From: M3007 sp041741155
GTDB taxonomy: Bacteria > Bacteroidota > Bacteroidia > Chitinophagales > Saprospiraceae
Reading direction: 5' to 3'
Length of the DNA stretch: 64,000 nucleotides
NCBI GenBank assembly: GCA_041741155.1
Contig: JBGSKO010000151.1
Coordinates: 62,001 to 126,000 of the forward strand
Shown piece after piece: positions 24,631-33,533 of the stretch (the first letter of the stretch is position 1; each line of letters starts with the position of its first letter). The notes under the pieces are model-generated. The model did no database searches. It was not told the DNA's origin and saw only the letters and a list, made by a program, of their open reading frames with translations. The position numbers were made by a program, and so were the translations under genes.

Positions 24631-26913
24631 CTACAATTTGCTGCATACAGCCCGCCCCACGCGCTGCCCACCACTGTGCAATTCCAGCATGTACAACCCC
24701 GGCGCCCAGTCGTTCACCGAAATGCTGAATGCGCCGCCGGGCGCTTCGCCCCGGGCTACGATACGCCCCAACAAATCAAATGCACGCCACTCTACCGCCT
24801 GATCGGATGGCCATTCCACGCGGGTCCAGTAGCGCGCCGGATTGGGGCTAAGGCGAATTTCCGGCACGTATTCCGGCGACACGGCACTGGTGCTTGTGGT
24901 GCAGTCCACCAGTGTAGTTTTATGCAGCGACAAGCCGCCGCGCAGGTTGCCGGTCACCATTTCGAGGATGCCGTCGCCGTCCAGATCACCGAAGGCTACG
25001 GAGCTGCGGTTGCCGCCGTCCACGTTGCCCCATGTTTTTGAAACGACAGAAAACGGCGACTCCGAAGCGGCTACATTGGTGTAGGCCTCAACATTCCCTT
25101 CCTGCGTGCCGACAATCAACCACCGCTCGCCATTTTGCTGCTCGATAAATGTCGGGGCGCTAAAGCCCACGTCGGACGGAAATATCCGGGTGTCAATACC
25201 GCCGAGTTTGGAAATTGTGGGCTGGGTGGCAAACACCGGATTATCCGGGGCGCCCATGTTTTTGAAAAAGTTGATGTTGCCGTTGCGCTCACCCATGACG
25301 ATATCCATAACGCCGTCGTAGTCCACGTCAACAATGGCGGGCGTGGAGTACGAGCCTACGTCCATGGATATCCACATCACGTTGAAATTTTGCTGAAACT
25401 GCATGGGGTTGCCGGCGCCGGCGGTATTTCGGAAATAGTACAGGGCGCCGATGTTGCTGCCTACCAGCAGGTCGCGGTCGCCGTCGTTGTCGAGGTCGCC
25501 AAAAGCGGGGTAAAAATCGTAGTCGTTGGGGGCGAAAGCCGAGAGGCCCAGCCAGTCGCTATCGGCAAGGGTGAATTGCGGAGCGGTGCTCGTTCCCGTA
25601 TTGAGAAACAGGTACAGGCTGGCGTTCTGGGAGTTTCCGGGGGTGTAGTAGCCGTAGTTGCCCACCACGAGATCGAGCAGGCCGTCGGCGTTTACATCCA
25701 CCAGCGCCGGGTGCGTAGCAGTGCCCAGGTCAATCATGTCGCCCACGAGGAAACGTTTGGTTTCCAGTTCAAAATAATGCCCGGAGGTGGCGGTGTTGGC
25801 ATAGAACCACACGCCGTTGCGGTCGTCGTTGACGAATTTGTTGTTCGGGGCTACCAGCATATCGTTTTTACCGTCGTTGTTGGCATCCAGGTAAAAAGCG
25901 GCGGGGAACTGGGGCAGGTTCACGGAAGTGCTGTACGAGGGAAAGTTGTCGTCCTGCTCGGCCATCCAGGCATTGGCGGTTGTGCCATGGTTGATCATCA
26001 TATTCAGGCAAGTAAAGGAAACATCGCCCGTGACGAGTTCCTTGTCGCCGTCGCCATCCTGGTCGTAGGTCATGAGGGTAGAGCCGGGGTGGCGGGTGCC
26101 TTCGCCGCGGTCATCCACGGGTATTTGTCCAATCAAACAATTGACACAGGTATCGGGGGCAGGGCTGAGGCAATTGGTGCAAAAATTCAGTCCGCTCTCG
26201 TAAAAGCGCCCCCAGCAGCGGTCGGTCACCTCGTATTTCAGGCTGTCCAGTCCAAAGCCTTTTTCCACCGACATATTTTTCACCAGCCAGACGTGGCCGC
26301 CGGCAGAACCGTCGAAGGTCAGGATATCAAGGTCGCCGTCGCCGTCTACGTCATCTACCGCCGGGATATCGGTATCTGCGATGAACAGATTGAGCCAAAC
26401 GCCTGGAATGACCGATGGGTAATAAATAAACCGGTTGTCGCAGGTGGTGCAGCCGGGGTAAGTGAAATAAACAGGGGCAAACTTCAGCATGTTGTTTTCG
26501 TAGTATCCCCGAAACACCTGCACTTCTTGCGATCCAATAGGCAGCGATGCGCAAAAAATATCGGCAGCGCCGTCTTTGTTGTAGTCGCGCAGCACGGCAT
26601 AGTCCAGCAACGGCGGAAAGTTGCAGGCATACTCCGGGGCATAGCGGTAGTTTGTGGCGTTGGCGGTACCTTCGTTGAGAAATGTTACGAAAATATCGCC
26701 CGCCCGGTCAAAGGCGACGAGGTCGAGTATTTTATCGTTGTTCAAATCAACGGCAGAAAACTGGGGGGCGTTCATTCCGCCGGCAAACGGGTATTCCAGT
26801 ACTTTGCCGTTCTGAATCACCGGGAACGTCATGGGCTGGAACATTTGCTCCTGCGCAGTCAACAGTTGGGTCAACAACAGGCCCAAAAGAAGGGAGAGGT
26901 TTTGTACACGCAT
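24631..26913 (-). CDS. Secreted FG-GAP/VCBS-repeat protein with T9SS type A sorting domain
   Basis: The 760-residue protein has a signal peptide (MRVQNLSLLLGLLLTQLLTA). Its body is a run of FG-GAP/VCBS repeats with calcium-binding-like loops: DLNNDKILDLVAFDRAGD, DVDGDGDLDILTFDGS, DANNDGKNDMLVA, DVNADGLLDLVVGNYG, DLDNDGDRDLLVGS and DVDYDGVMDIVMGERNG. These usually build a beta-propeller. A Cys-rich insert (CTNCLSPAPDTCVNCL) lies near the middle. The end (IRLSPNPARYWTRVEW ... FDLLGRIV ... WAPGLYMLELHSGG) is a type A sorting domain, so it is secreted and probably anchored on the cell surface. The ATG at 26913 is chosen for the signal peptide. Confidence 0.88.
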   Translation of the reverse strand: MRVQNLSLLLGLLLTQLLTAQEQMFQPMTFPVIQNGKVLEYPFAGGMNAPQFSAVDLNNDKILDLVAFDRAGDIFVTFLNEGTANATNYRYAPEYACNFPPLLDYAVLRDYNKDGAADIFCASLPIGSQEVQVFRGYYENNMLKFAPVYFTYPGCTTCDNRFIYYPSVIPGVWLNLFIADTDIPAVDDVDGDGDLDILTFDGSAGGHVWLVKNMSVEKGFGLDSLKYEVTDRCWGRFYESGLNFCTNCLSPAPDTCVNCLIGQIPVDDRGEGTRHPGSTLMTYDQDGDGDKELVTGDVSFTCLNMMINHGTTANAWMAEQDDNFPSYSTSVNLPQFPAAFYLDANNDGKNDMLVAPNNKFVNDDRNGVWFYANTATSGHYFELETKRFLVGDMIDLGTATHPALVDVNADGLLDLVVGNYGYYTPGNSQNASLYLFLNTGTSTAPQFTLADSDWLGLSAFAPNDYDFYPAFGDLDNDGDRDLLVGSNIGALYYFRNTAGAGNPMQFQQNFNVMWISMDVGSYSTPAIVDVDYDGVMDIVMGERNGNINFFKNMGAPDNPVFATQPTISKLGGIDTRIFPSDVGFSAPTFIEQQNGERWLIVGTQEGNVEAYTNVAASESPFSVVSKTWGNVDGGNRSSVAFGDLDGDGILEMVTGNLRGGLSLHKTTLVDCTTSTSAVSPEYVPEIRLSPNPARYWTRVEWPSDQAVEWRAFDLLGRIVARGEAPGGAFSISVNDWAPGLYMLELHSGGQRVGRAVCSKL

Positions 26914-27069
26914 TTCTATTCTGTTTTTGTGCCGCCGGTAGGCCATCTTTAAGCAGGTGATGCTGCGAGTCAATTTTTTACCGAACCTGGATTTTTCAGG
27001 ATTGCGGGCAAACCTACGGGGATTTTCCGCGCACCCCGGGAAAGAATGCGCTCCGCGCAAATCACAGAC

Positions 27070-27137
27070 AAAACCTTCTAACCCTCTAACCAGAAACCTT
27101 CTAACCATCAGAAACCAGAAACCTTCTAACCCTCAAA
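27070..27137. repeat. CCTTCTAACC short-word array
   Basis: Four to five copies of ACCTTCTAACC and CAGAAACC words fill the spacer upstream of the FG-GAP gene. They run over the stop codon of the SAM hydrolase (27126-27128), which the array itself supplies. Confidence 0.75.
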
Positions 27138-27908
27138 AACCACCTCCACCACGTCCTCCACTTTCAGGCCCAGCAGCGTGGCTGCCCGGCCCATATTCAC
27201 CGCTATTTCAAGAAAACCGGCGCTGTTGAACAAGCAGAGCGATTCGCCAACCGGCACATCGCAGTAGTTCCGGGAGAGGCGTGTGATGGCATCATTCCGT
27301 TTAAAAAACAACGAAAAAGGGCGATCCTGCACTATTTTTTCAAAGGTATCCCGGCGGATATTGACCAAGGCATTTTCAAAATTGTCAATGTGAATTACCG
27401 TTCCGCGGATGCGGGTTGGCATAATAACGGGCCGCAGGTTGATGCGCTGGAGCAACGGGCCGGCGGGCGTGCCGAGTTCCACAAATGGCAACCCGGATGC
27501 GAGGTGCGCCGCTGCGGCAGCAAAGATGTTTTTTACCGGAAAATGTACCGGCTCGGCATCGGGCAGCGCCCGCACATCGGCGTCGGGGAGGTGCTCAAAA
27601 AGCAGCGTGAGCAAGCCGTTATCGGGGACAAGGAAAAAATGTCCGTTGGCGCGTGCTGCCACGAAACGAAAATTGTCGGCATACACGCAATTGACCCCGA
27701 TCAGGTGGATTGTACCTTCCGGAAATTCCGGATAGGTATTCTGGACCACAAAGGCCGCTTGTACAATGTCGAATGGCTTGATTGCGTGCGAGATGTCAAG
27801 CAGCTGAGCGTCCGGACATGCACGCAGCAACGCACCTTTGAGGGCGCCGGCGTAGTAGTCCTGTGTGCCGAAATCAGTTGTAAGCGTAAAAAAAGGCTTT
27901 TGTGCCAT
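27126..27908 (-). CDS. SAM hydrolase / SAM hydroxide adenosyltransferase (DUF62)
   Basis: The 260-residue protein belongs to the SAM-dependent chlorinase/fluorinase superfamily. TLTTDFGTQDYYAGALKG (about 8-25) is the conserved N-terminal Asp-rich motif, and LLDISHAIKPFDIVQAAFVV and FVAARANGHFFLVPDNGLL follow. Family members without the halide pocket split SAM to adenosine and methionine with water. There is no signal peptide, so the protein is cytosolic. The end of the gene runs into a short-word array. It is transcribed divergently from phoH. Confidence 0.9.
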   Translation of the reverse strand: MAQKPFFTLTTDFGTQDYYAGALKGALLRACPDAQLLDISHAIKPFDIVQAAFVVQNTYPEFPEGTIHLIGVNCVYADNFRFVAARANGHFFLVPDNGLLTLLFEHLPDADVRALPDAEPVHFPVKNIFAAAAAHLASGLPFVELGTPAGPLLQRINLRPVIMPTRIRGTVIHIDNFENALVNIRRDTFEKIVQDRPFSLFFKRNDAITRLSRNYCDVPVGESLCLFNSAGFLEIAVNMGRAATLLGLKVEDVVEVVFEG

Positions 27909-27932
27909 CGAACTTTACCGGATAAATTCTTG

Positions 27933-27962
27933 TTGGGCGACTTGTTTTTCACCCTACTTTTG
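27933..27962 (+). promoter_or_regulatory. Promoter of the phoH operon
   Basis: TTG at 27933-27935 and TACTTTTG at 27955-27962 are 19 nt apart, an exact match to the Bacteroidota sigma-A consensus. It predicts a start near 27969 and a leader of about 113 nt before phoH. Within that leader lies TTCTGAT-T-ATCAGAA (28021-28035), a perfect 7-bp inverted repeat that could be an operator. Confidence 0.75.
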
Positions 27963-28020
27963 TAGGAGAAAATCGAAACACAAAAGTATGGACAAAGCAT
28001 GGAGGCTTGGCGTATTATCA

Positions 28021-28035
28021 TTCTGATTATCAGAA
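28021..28035. promoter_or_regulatory. Possible operator: 15-nt perfect palindrome in the phoH leader
   Basis: TTCTGAT and ATCAGAA flank a single T. The site lies about 52 nt after the predicted transcription start and 46 nt before the phoH start. It could bind a dimeric regulator or form a small hairpin in the mRNA. Confidence 0.35.
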
Positions 28036-28081
28036 AAATAAAGGCCACTTTCTCCCGCTGCTGCAAAATCAAAACTAAAAT

Positions 28082-29113
28082 TTGAGCGAAATCATTCTCA
28101 CCGTCGAGGGCGTAGACCCCGTTGAGCTCTACGGCGAAAACAACGCAAAATTAAATCTGCTGCGCAAAGCCTTCCCGGATGTCACGATGACTTCACGGGG
28201 CAACAGCCTGAAACTTACCGGCGAAAAAAAATTCACCCAACCGGCCAAAGCTAAATTCGAAATGATGGTGCGCTACCTGCGCGAGCATCAGGAACTGTCT
28301 GTCCAAACCGTAGAGGACCTGCTCGGCGGCGAAAACCCCTTCGAGGTGCGTATTCCGGTGAGCGGCGACTCCAGCAATGCCATCCTTTTCGGGCGCGACG
28401 GTCGGCCCATCAAGGCCAAAACACGCAACCAGAAACGCCTCGTGGAGGTGTGCGAAACCAATGACATTGTATTTGCTATCGGCCCCGCCGGTACCGGCAA
28501 AACCTACACCGCCGTGGCGATCGCCGTGCGGGCGCTGAAAAACAAACTCGTCAAAAAAATCGTGCTCACCCGCCCCGCCGTAGAGGCCGGCGAAAACCTT
28601 GGATTCCTGCCCGGCGACCTCAAGGAAAAGGTGGACCCCTACCTGCGCCCGCTCTATGATGCGCTTGACGATATGTTGCCCATGGACAAGCTCCAGTTTT
28701 TCATGGACAACCGCGTCATCGAGATTGCACCCCTCGCATTCATGCGCGGCCGCACGCTCGACAACGCCTACATCATCCTCGACGAGGCACAAAATGCTAC
28801 GCCCCTGCAACTCAAAATGTTCCTCACCCGCCTCGGCCCCAGCGCCAAGTGTATCATCACCGGTGACCTGAGCCAGATTGACTTGCCCCACCACCAGAAA
28901 TCGGGCTTGCGCCAGTCCATGGAAATCCTTGACGGCGTAAGTGGCATTGCCGTACTCGCCCTCACCGCCGAAGATGTGGTGCGCCACCGTCTGGTGAAGG
29001 AAATCATCAAAGCCTACGACAAGATCGAAGGGGAAGAACGGGCCAAACGCGAGGCGATGCGGCTGAAACGCGAGGCGGAAGAACAGGCGAAGACAGAGCC
29101 GGGAAGCAATTAA
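28082..29113 (+). CDS. PhoH-family ATPase
   Basis: The 343-residue protein starts at a TTG: LSEIILTVEGVDPVELYGEN aligns with the usual PhoH start and no ATG precedes it. An N-terminal KH-like region (about 20-75) is followed by the P-loop ATPase: Walker A GPAGTGKT at 134-141, LTRPAVEAGENLGFLPGDLKEK, the Walker B region ILDEAQN and ITGDLSQIDLP. PhoH-like proteins are RNA-linked ATPases or helicases. A Lys/Glu-rich helical tail ends the protein. It is followed 31 nt later by a small cytochrome lipoprotein, and a strong hairpin terminator closes the unit at 29532-29583. Confidence 0.92.
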   Translation: MSEIILTVEGVDPVELYGENNAKLNLLRKAFPDVTMTSRGNSLKLTGEKKFTQPAKAKFEMMVRYLREHQELSVQTVEDLLGGENPFEVRIPVSGDSSNAILFGRDGRPIKAKTRNQKRLVEVCETNDIVFAIGPAGTGKTYTAVAIAVRALKNKLVKKIVLTRPAVEAGENLGFLPGDLKEKVDPYLRPLYDALDDMLPMDKLQFFMDNRVIEIAPLAFMRGRTLDNAYIILDEAQNATPLQLKMFLTRLGPSAKCIITGDLSQIDLPHHQKSGLRQSMEILDGVSGIAVLALTAEDVVRHRLVKEIIKAYDKIEGEERAKREAMRLKREAEEQAKTEPGSN

Positions 29114-29144
29114 AGCAAAGTAACTACACCACCTATTATATTTT

Positions 29145-29504
29145 ATGAAACACCTGTTAACATTACTGATTTCCATGGCCTTCGTGGGATTTGCCTGCTC
29201 GCCCAAAACGGCGCCGACCGCATCGCAAAAAACCGCAGTGCCCAAAGTAACCTACGCCGCCGACATTAGTCCGCTGCTGCTTGGCAAATGTACACCATGC
29301 CACTACCCAAGCCAACAAGGGAAAAAAGCACCGCTGGACAACTACGCAGCCGTTCAAACGCACATCAACGACATCCTCATGCGGGTTGAGTTGCCGCAAA
29401 CCGATGCCAAGTTCATGCCGTTCAAATTGAAAAAACCGGCACTGACGGCGGATGAAATTGCCCTGCTGAAAAACTGGGCCCGGGGCGGATTTGTGCAAGA
29501 GTAA
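29145..29504 (+). CDS. Small c-type cytochrome lipoprotein
   Basis: The 119-residue protein has a lipoprotein signal with VGFAC (Cys18) and one haem c motif, CTPCH at 49-53, in the context YAADISPLLLGKCTPCH. Further on are a Met-rich segment (FMPFKL, a possible axial Met) and TADEIALLKNWARGGF, typical of the short planctomycete-type cytochrome c domain. It should sit lipid-anchored in the periplasm and carry electrons; the partner is unknown. It is in the phoH operon, although I see no functional link. Confidence 0.85.
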   Translation: MKHLLTLLISMAFVGFACSPKTAPTASQKTAVPKVTYAADISPLLLGKCTPCHYPSQQGKKAPLDNYAAVQTHINDILMRVELPQTDAKFMPFKLKKPALTADEIALLKNWARGGFVQE

Positions 29505-29531
29505 AGTAATTCAATATTCCAGCATAATAGC

Positions 29532-29583
29532 AGTGCCCGTAGCATACAGCGGTATTTGGCTGTTCGTTACGGGCACTTTTTTA
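29532..29583 (+). terminator. Rho-independent terminator after the phoH-cytochrome unit
   Basis: A 10-bp stem (AGTGCCCGTA with TACGGGCACT, 29532-29541 and 29568-29577) contains an inner ACAGC/GCTGT stem and is followed by a run of T. It also lies 18 nt from the convergent S9 peptidase stop. Confidence 0.85.
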
Positions 29584-29600
29584 TTCCTGTGGTCGAAGAA

Positions 29601-32510
29601 TCATCCTCCACTACCCTCATCCACTTCCAGCCCCTGCCGTATCCCCTTCTCTATCGGCGATACCCCCCGTTCCATCCATTTCGGTGCGGGCGCTCCGAGC
29701 AGGTAGTGGTCGAAAAACTGCTGCATACGCGTCTGGAAATCTATGCGGTTTTGCAACTTGACCGGCCAGTGCGGCTCATCGTTGTAGTTCAGCATCCAGG
29801 CGGGTTTATTGAGCCGGCGCAGGCCGGAAAAAAGCTCAATGCCCTGGTACCAGGGCACGGCGCCGTCCTTGTCGTTGTGGAGGATTAGCAGGGGCGTTTG
29901 CACCTTGTCTAAGGAAAATAGCGGTGAGTTTTCGAGGTAGCGCATGGGGTACTCCCACAACGAACCACCGATGCGGCTCTGCTGGTGTTCGTACTGGAAT
30001 TGCCGGATCAGGCCCGACTCCCAGCGCACGCCGCCGTAGGCCGATGTCATGTTGGCTACCGGCGCACCCGCTTCTGCGCAGACGAAGAGGCTGGTGCGCG
30101 TCACAATGTACGCTGCCTGATAGCCGCCCCAGGAGTGCCCCTGCATCGCCACCCGTTTGGGGTCCACAAAACCTTTATCCATCAGGGCAGTCACGCCGCT
30201 CATCACCGCGTCGTAGGCGCTCTCGCCGGGGTAGCCCGTGCGGTACGGGATGTCGGGCGCGAACACCAGATAGCCCCGGCTGGCGTACATGGTGAAGTTG
30301 ATGGTGGAGCGGTGCACGTCCGGCGCGCGATGCTGGTGCAGGCCGTCGGAGAGTTTTTCGTAAAAATTGACTAGCATCGGGTACTGTTTTTTCGGGTCAA
30401 AACCGTCGGGTTTGATCAACAGCCCCTCCAGCGTTTCGCCCGAAAGGGAGGTCCAGCGCACCATTTCGATGCTACCCCAGCGGTACTCGGCCTGCTGCGG
30501 ATTGGCGTTGGAAACTTGTCCTCCCCCGCCATACGATGGCGCCGTGTAATAGAGGTCGGGGAACGTGTGGTAGTTCTGGCGGGTAAAAACCACCGCTTCC
30601 GATTTTTGAGCCTTGACCGGGTTGCGGGTGTAGCTGTATGCACCGCCGAGCCAGGGCGAGACCGTACCGGTTTTCAGGTCAAGCCAGGCATAACCTTCGT
30701 TTTTGGTGGCCTCGTCGAAGTGGTGCAGCAGCAGGCGCGCGTCCGGTGCAATGGTGCGCTCATCCGGGTCGAGGCGGATGTAGCGGTAAGTCGTTTTGCT
30801 TTCGCGGCCGTTGGTCAGGCGCCGGGGGGCGACCTGGCCGGTCGGGTCGGTTTTCCAGATATCGTAGCGGTCGTAGTGCAACAGGGCGGCATCGTTTTCG
30901 AGCCAGCCGGCTACGCCATACGGGTTTGGGTAGTCGGGCACATCGGTTTCTTCGTTGAAAAATGCCACCGTGCGGTTGTCGGTGAGCCGGGCGGTTTGGC
31001 CGCGGCGGGCATCCCAGGCAAACCAGGCAGTATCCGGCTCGCTCCACCAGAGCGCGAAATTTGCCGAAGGCGACAAGCTGGGTATGCAACGCAGCGCTTC
31101 GATGATCCGCCGTTTCTCGCCGGTATTCAGGCTCACGGCATACACGTCGCGCGGGGCGTCGCCTTCCCACTGGCGCAGGTGGGCGTACGGTTCCTCGGAG
31201 ATACCCAGCGCGAGATTGGCGTCGCGCTGCTGCTGGAAACGCCATTCGGGAATATCCGGTGAGCCAAGCGGGACGAAGTGACGACGCTCCCCCTTTGGCG
31301 GCGCCAAATGACACACCACGGGGTAGCTGCGCTTTTTGTCGGCTTCCATGCGCTTGGCTTGCTCGGTGTAGAACCGGTTTTGGGTCCAGGACCACACCTC
31401 CACCTGCACGATCTCCTCGGGCAGCAGGGTGGTGTCTTGCAGCGGCAGCGGCGGGGCTATGCCGAAGTAGAGTTTGCTGCCGTCCTCGCTGAACTCGGGC
31501 CGAGCGTGTTCGCTCAGCCCCCAGCGTTCGGGCTGGCTGGGCAGGAAAGTGCTGCCGGTGTCGGCCAGTACTTCGGCGGCAGGCAGGTTTTCCGACCAAT
31601 AGTGCAACTGCCATGGACGGACGCGGGCTTTGGTGGTGTCGGTGTCGGCGAGGAAAGCCGCCTGTCGGCCCCAGTCGTCGAGCGCCAGTTGGGAAAATTT
31701 GCCTTTTTCGGCCTGGAACAGCGGTTGCAGCAAGGCTTGTCCGCAGTCGAACCGATATACCCCGGCGACAAAGGCCGAGTCGCGTCCGGTACTGTGCAGC
31801 AGCAGGGCAGGGCCGCGTTTGGCGAAGCGGTAGTCTCGAACAAATGGCATGGTATCTTGCCGGCCGGTGCCCAAATTGCACAGTACCAGACGAGAGCCGT
31901 TTTCTTTGGTATCCTCTTTTTTGGCCTTTTTGGCTTTTTCTTCCGGTGCCGGTTTGGCTGTTTTGGTGCTGTCGGATTCGACTTCCTTTTTGGGTTTTTC
32001 CTCTTTGGCAGGCTCTAATTGGTAAGCTAACCAGCCCGACCATTTTTCCGGCAGGGCGTAGCTGCGCACGTCGGGGATTTTTTGCAGCGCGCCGGTGGCC
32101 AGTGCGTACACGCCCAGCGAATCCTTGGACAAATCCTCGTCTTTCACCTTGCGTCGGCGCTGCGCCTTGAGGGTGTCCAGTGCGGGTTTTATTTTAAAAA
32201 CCAGATACTGGCCGTCGTAGGAAAACTTCGGGTCGGCGGCGCGGGCGAATGTGGTGGTTTGCGCTGTGCGGGCATCCCAGAGGCAGAGCGCGTTGTCGCC
32301 CTCCGTGGTGGGTGTGAGCAGATAGGCTACCCACTGGCCGTCGGGTGTGATTTGCTGGCGCTCGATTTTGCGCCAGCGGTGTACATCGGCGATCTCGAGC
32401 GCGCGTTTTTCCACTACCGGATCGGGGATCGGGGTGGGGCGTTTTTTTGCCGGACGTTGGGCGAAAAGCAGGACGGGGAGGAAGATGAACAGGAGAGCAA
32501 AGAGCCGCAT
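29601..32510 (-). CDS. S9-family prolyl oligopeptidase-like peptidase, exported
   Basis: The 969-residue protein has a signal peptide (MRLFALLFIFLPVLLFAQ). Residues about 40-690 form a WD/propeller-like N-terminal domain with a Lys/Glu-rich insert near 175-205. The alpha/beta-hydrolase domain follows, with nucleophile motif GHSWGGYQAAYIV, then HNDKDGAVPW (acid) and YNDEPHWP (His). It should cut peptides in the periplasm. The ATG at 32510 is used because it starts the signal peptide; the open frame extends 25 codons further without one. Confidence 0.92.
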   Translation of the reverse strand: MRLFALLFIFLPVLLFAQRPAKKRPTPIPDPVVEKRALEIADVHRWRKIERQQITPDGQWVAYLLTPTTEGDNALCLWDARTAQTTTFARAADPKFSYDGQYLVFKIKPALDTLKAQRRRKVKDEDLSKDSLGVYALATGALQKIPDVRSYALPEKWSGWLAYQLEPAKEEKPKKEVESDSTKTAKPAPEEKAKKAKKEDTKENGSRLVLCNLGTGRQDTMPFVRDYRFAKRGPALLLHSTGRDSAFVAGVYRFDCGQALLQPLFQAEKGKFSQLALDDWGRQAAFLADTDTTKARVRPWQLHYWSENLPAAEVLADTGSTFLPSQPERWGLSEHARPEFSEDGSKLYFGIAPPLPLQDTTLLPEEIVQVEVWSWTQNRFYTEQAKRMEADKKRSYPVVCHLAPPKGERRHFVPLGSPDIPEWRFQQQRDANLALGISEEPYAHLRQWEGDAPRDVYAVSLNTGEKRRIIEALRCIPSLSPSANFALWWSEPDTAWFAWDARRGQTARLTDNRTVAFFNEETDVPDYPNPYGVAGWLENDAALLHYDRYDIWKTDPTGQVAPRRLTNGRESKTTYRYIRLDPDERTIAPDARLLLHHFDEATKNEGYAWLDLKTGTVSPWLGGAYSYTRNPVKAQKSEAVVFTRQNYHTFPDLYYTAPSYGGGGQVSNANPQQAEYRWGSIEMVRWTSLSGETLEGLLIKPDGFDPKKQYPMLVNFYEKLSDGLHQHRAPDVHRSTINFTMYASRGYLVFAPDIPYRTGYPGESAYDAVMSGVTALMDKGFVDPKRVAMQGHSWGGYQAAYIVTRTSLFVCAEAGAPVANMTSAYGGVRWESGLIRQFQYEHQQSRIGGSLWEYPMRYLENSPLFSLDKVQTPLLILHNDKDGAVPWYQGIELFSGLRRLNKPAWMLNYNDEPHWPVKLQNRIDFQTRMQQFFDHYLLGAPAPKWMERGVSPIEKGIRQGLEVDEGSGG

Positions 32511-32579
32511 GTGTGTATTATTTTGGGCGAAGTACGGAAAAAAGCGCGGGTGCCTCAACTTTCCGGCTACTACTTCGCT

Positions 32580-32632
32580 CCTCACGGCACCCGATCAATC
32601 TTCCCGCCCTTCAAAATGCGGCCCTCCGCGTC
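32580..32632. repeat. 53-bp direct repeat, left copy (flank of xisHI cassette)
   Basis: These 53 bases occur again without a mismatch at 33534-33586, 954 bp away. On the minus strand they encode the last 16 codons (DAEGRILKGGKIDRVP) and stop of a T9SS sorting domain. The two copies enclose xisH and xisI. Confidence 0.95.
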
Positions 32633-32708
32633 CCGCACCGCGTAAAAGTATATGCCGGCGGGCAGGTACGAGAGGTCTATCTGGTTGTATCCGTCTATCA
32701 CCCGGCGA
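32582..32708 (-). pseudogene. Remnant of a T9SS type A sorting domain (gene 3' end)
   Basis: In one frame, read leftward, the DNA encodes about 41 residues ending at a TGA: DRRVIDGYNQIDLSYLPAG, then IYFYAVRDAEGRILKGGKI and DRVP. This is the final part of a type A sorting domain. It has no start, an in-frame TAG lies just upstream, and it begins directly after the xisI stop codon (32709-32711). The rest of the parent gene is absent. It appears to be a 3' fragment left when the xisHI DNA arrived. Confidence 0.85.
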
Positions 32709-33050
32709 TCAAGCTACGGCAAAATCGGTGTACTGCCGGTGGTATTCGGGGTAGTAGGCAAGCACGATGTCTTGGGGCGAAATGCCCTTTTCGAGCAGAA
32801 GCGCGGCAAGCCCTTCCTCGCTGTTGTCTTCTTGAATCCAGATATGCTCGTCTACGATGTCGGCATGGAAAATGACGGAAAATACGCGTTCGCTTTTATC
32901 CCAACCTATAGCGAGCAACTGATACCGGAGATGCTGATCATCTGTCAGTACCGAGTAATCCACCTTAGGCAAGTTGGCGCCCGACAGGTAGTCGGCATAG
33001 TTTTTCATAGCCGATACGAGGTTTTTTTTCAAGAATGCTGCTTTATCCAT
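32709..33050 (-). CDS. xisI: XisI-family protein
   Basis: The 113-residue protein matches XisI, named for control of fdxN-element excision in heterocyst-forming cyanobacteria. Visible family features are the N-terminal helix MDKAAFLKKNLVSAM, a central VFSVIFHADIVDEHIWIQEDNSEEGLAALLLEKGI and the C-terminal YYPEYHRQYTDFAVA. The chain looks complete at both ends. It overlaps xisH by 22 nt, as is usual for this pair. The real function outside cyanobacteria is unknown; the pair is spread as a cassette in many genomes. Confidence 0.92.
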   Translation of the reverse strand: MDKAAFLKKNLVSAMKNYADYLSGANLPKVDYSVLTDDQHLRYQLLAIGWDKSERVFSVIFHADIVDEHIWIQEDNSEEGLAALLLEKGISPQDIVLAYYPEYHRQYTDFAVA

Positions 33051-33511
33051 GCTGTGATTGTTTTCAGGTTTGTGTCATACAAAATCAAGTTCATCCCCAA
33101 ATCGGCAATAATTTCTTGTGCCCACTCAAATTTTGACAATCGGTAATAGACAAAATCAGGCAATGCCACAAAAAGCGTCCGCTCCGGTTCATTCTTGGAC
33201 AAAATTTTTTTGTACACAAAGTATTGGCCGACAGCCAGCAGGAAGTCGTGCATCATCGAAATGTGAACAAAACTTTTGACTTCTACTGCGATTCGTTCGC
33301 GGTGCCGCTCGGCAGTAATGATTTTTTCTGCTCCCAAATCCGTCTGCAACCCGCCGTCTTTTTTTCGGTGCAGCAGGTACGGATCATGCGTCATTATCCA
33401 GCCCTCGTTTTCGAGGGCCTCTTTTACCAGAGCGTGAAAAATATCTCTTGCCAAGTGTTTGGAGGGTTGTTTGAAAGACAAAGTTACATGAATCACGCAC
33501 ACAAAGCACAA
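33029..33511 (-). CDS. xisH: XisH-family protein (PD-(D/E)XK nuclease fold)
   Basis: The 160-residue frame contains the XisH core from ARDIFHALVKEALENEGW onward. The restriction-like nuclease motif is intact: Asp58 in TDLG, then Glu77-Val-Lys79 in AVEVKSF. FLLAVGQYFVYKKIL and TLFVALPDFVYY complete the family pattern. The first ~19 residues of the ATG-started frame (MCFVCVIHVTLSFKQPS) are not XisH-like; a TTG at 33454 would start exactly at ARDIF. The start is therefore uncertain. It overlaps xisI, and both lie between the 53-bp repeats. Confidence 0.9.
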   Translation of the reverse strand: MCFVCVIHVTLSFKQPSKHLARDIFHALVKEALENEGWIMTHDPYLLHRKKDGGLQTDLGAEKIITAERHRERIAVEVKSFVHISMMHDFLLAVGQYFVYKKILSKNEPERTLFVALPDFVYYRLSKFEWAQEIIADLGMNLILYDTNLKTITAWIKQHS

Positions 33512-33533
33512 GGAGTTTGCTTCCCCATGATGC

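Noticed and set aside
25135..26952. 605-codon open frame antisense to the FG-GAP gene
   Set aside because: Shadow of the repeated Asp-rich gene on the minus strand. It lacks any signal peptide or domain.
30760..32043. 427-codon alternative frame overlapping the S9 peptidase
   Set aside because: It lies on the same strand in another frame, is Arg/Pro-rich without domains, and is contained in the peptidase gene.
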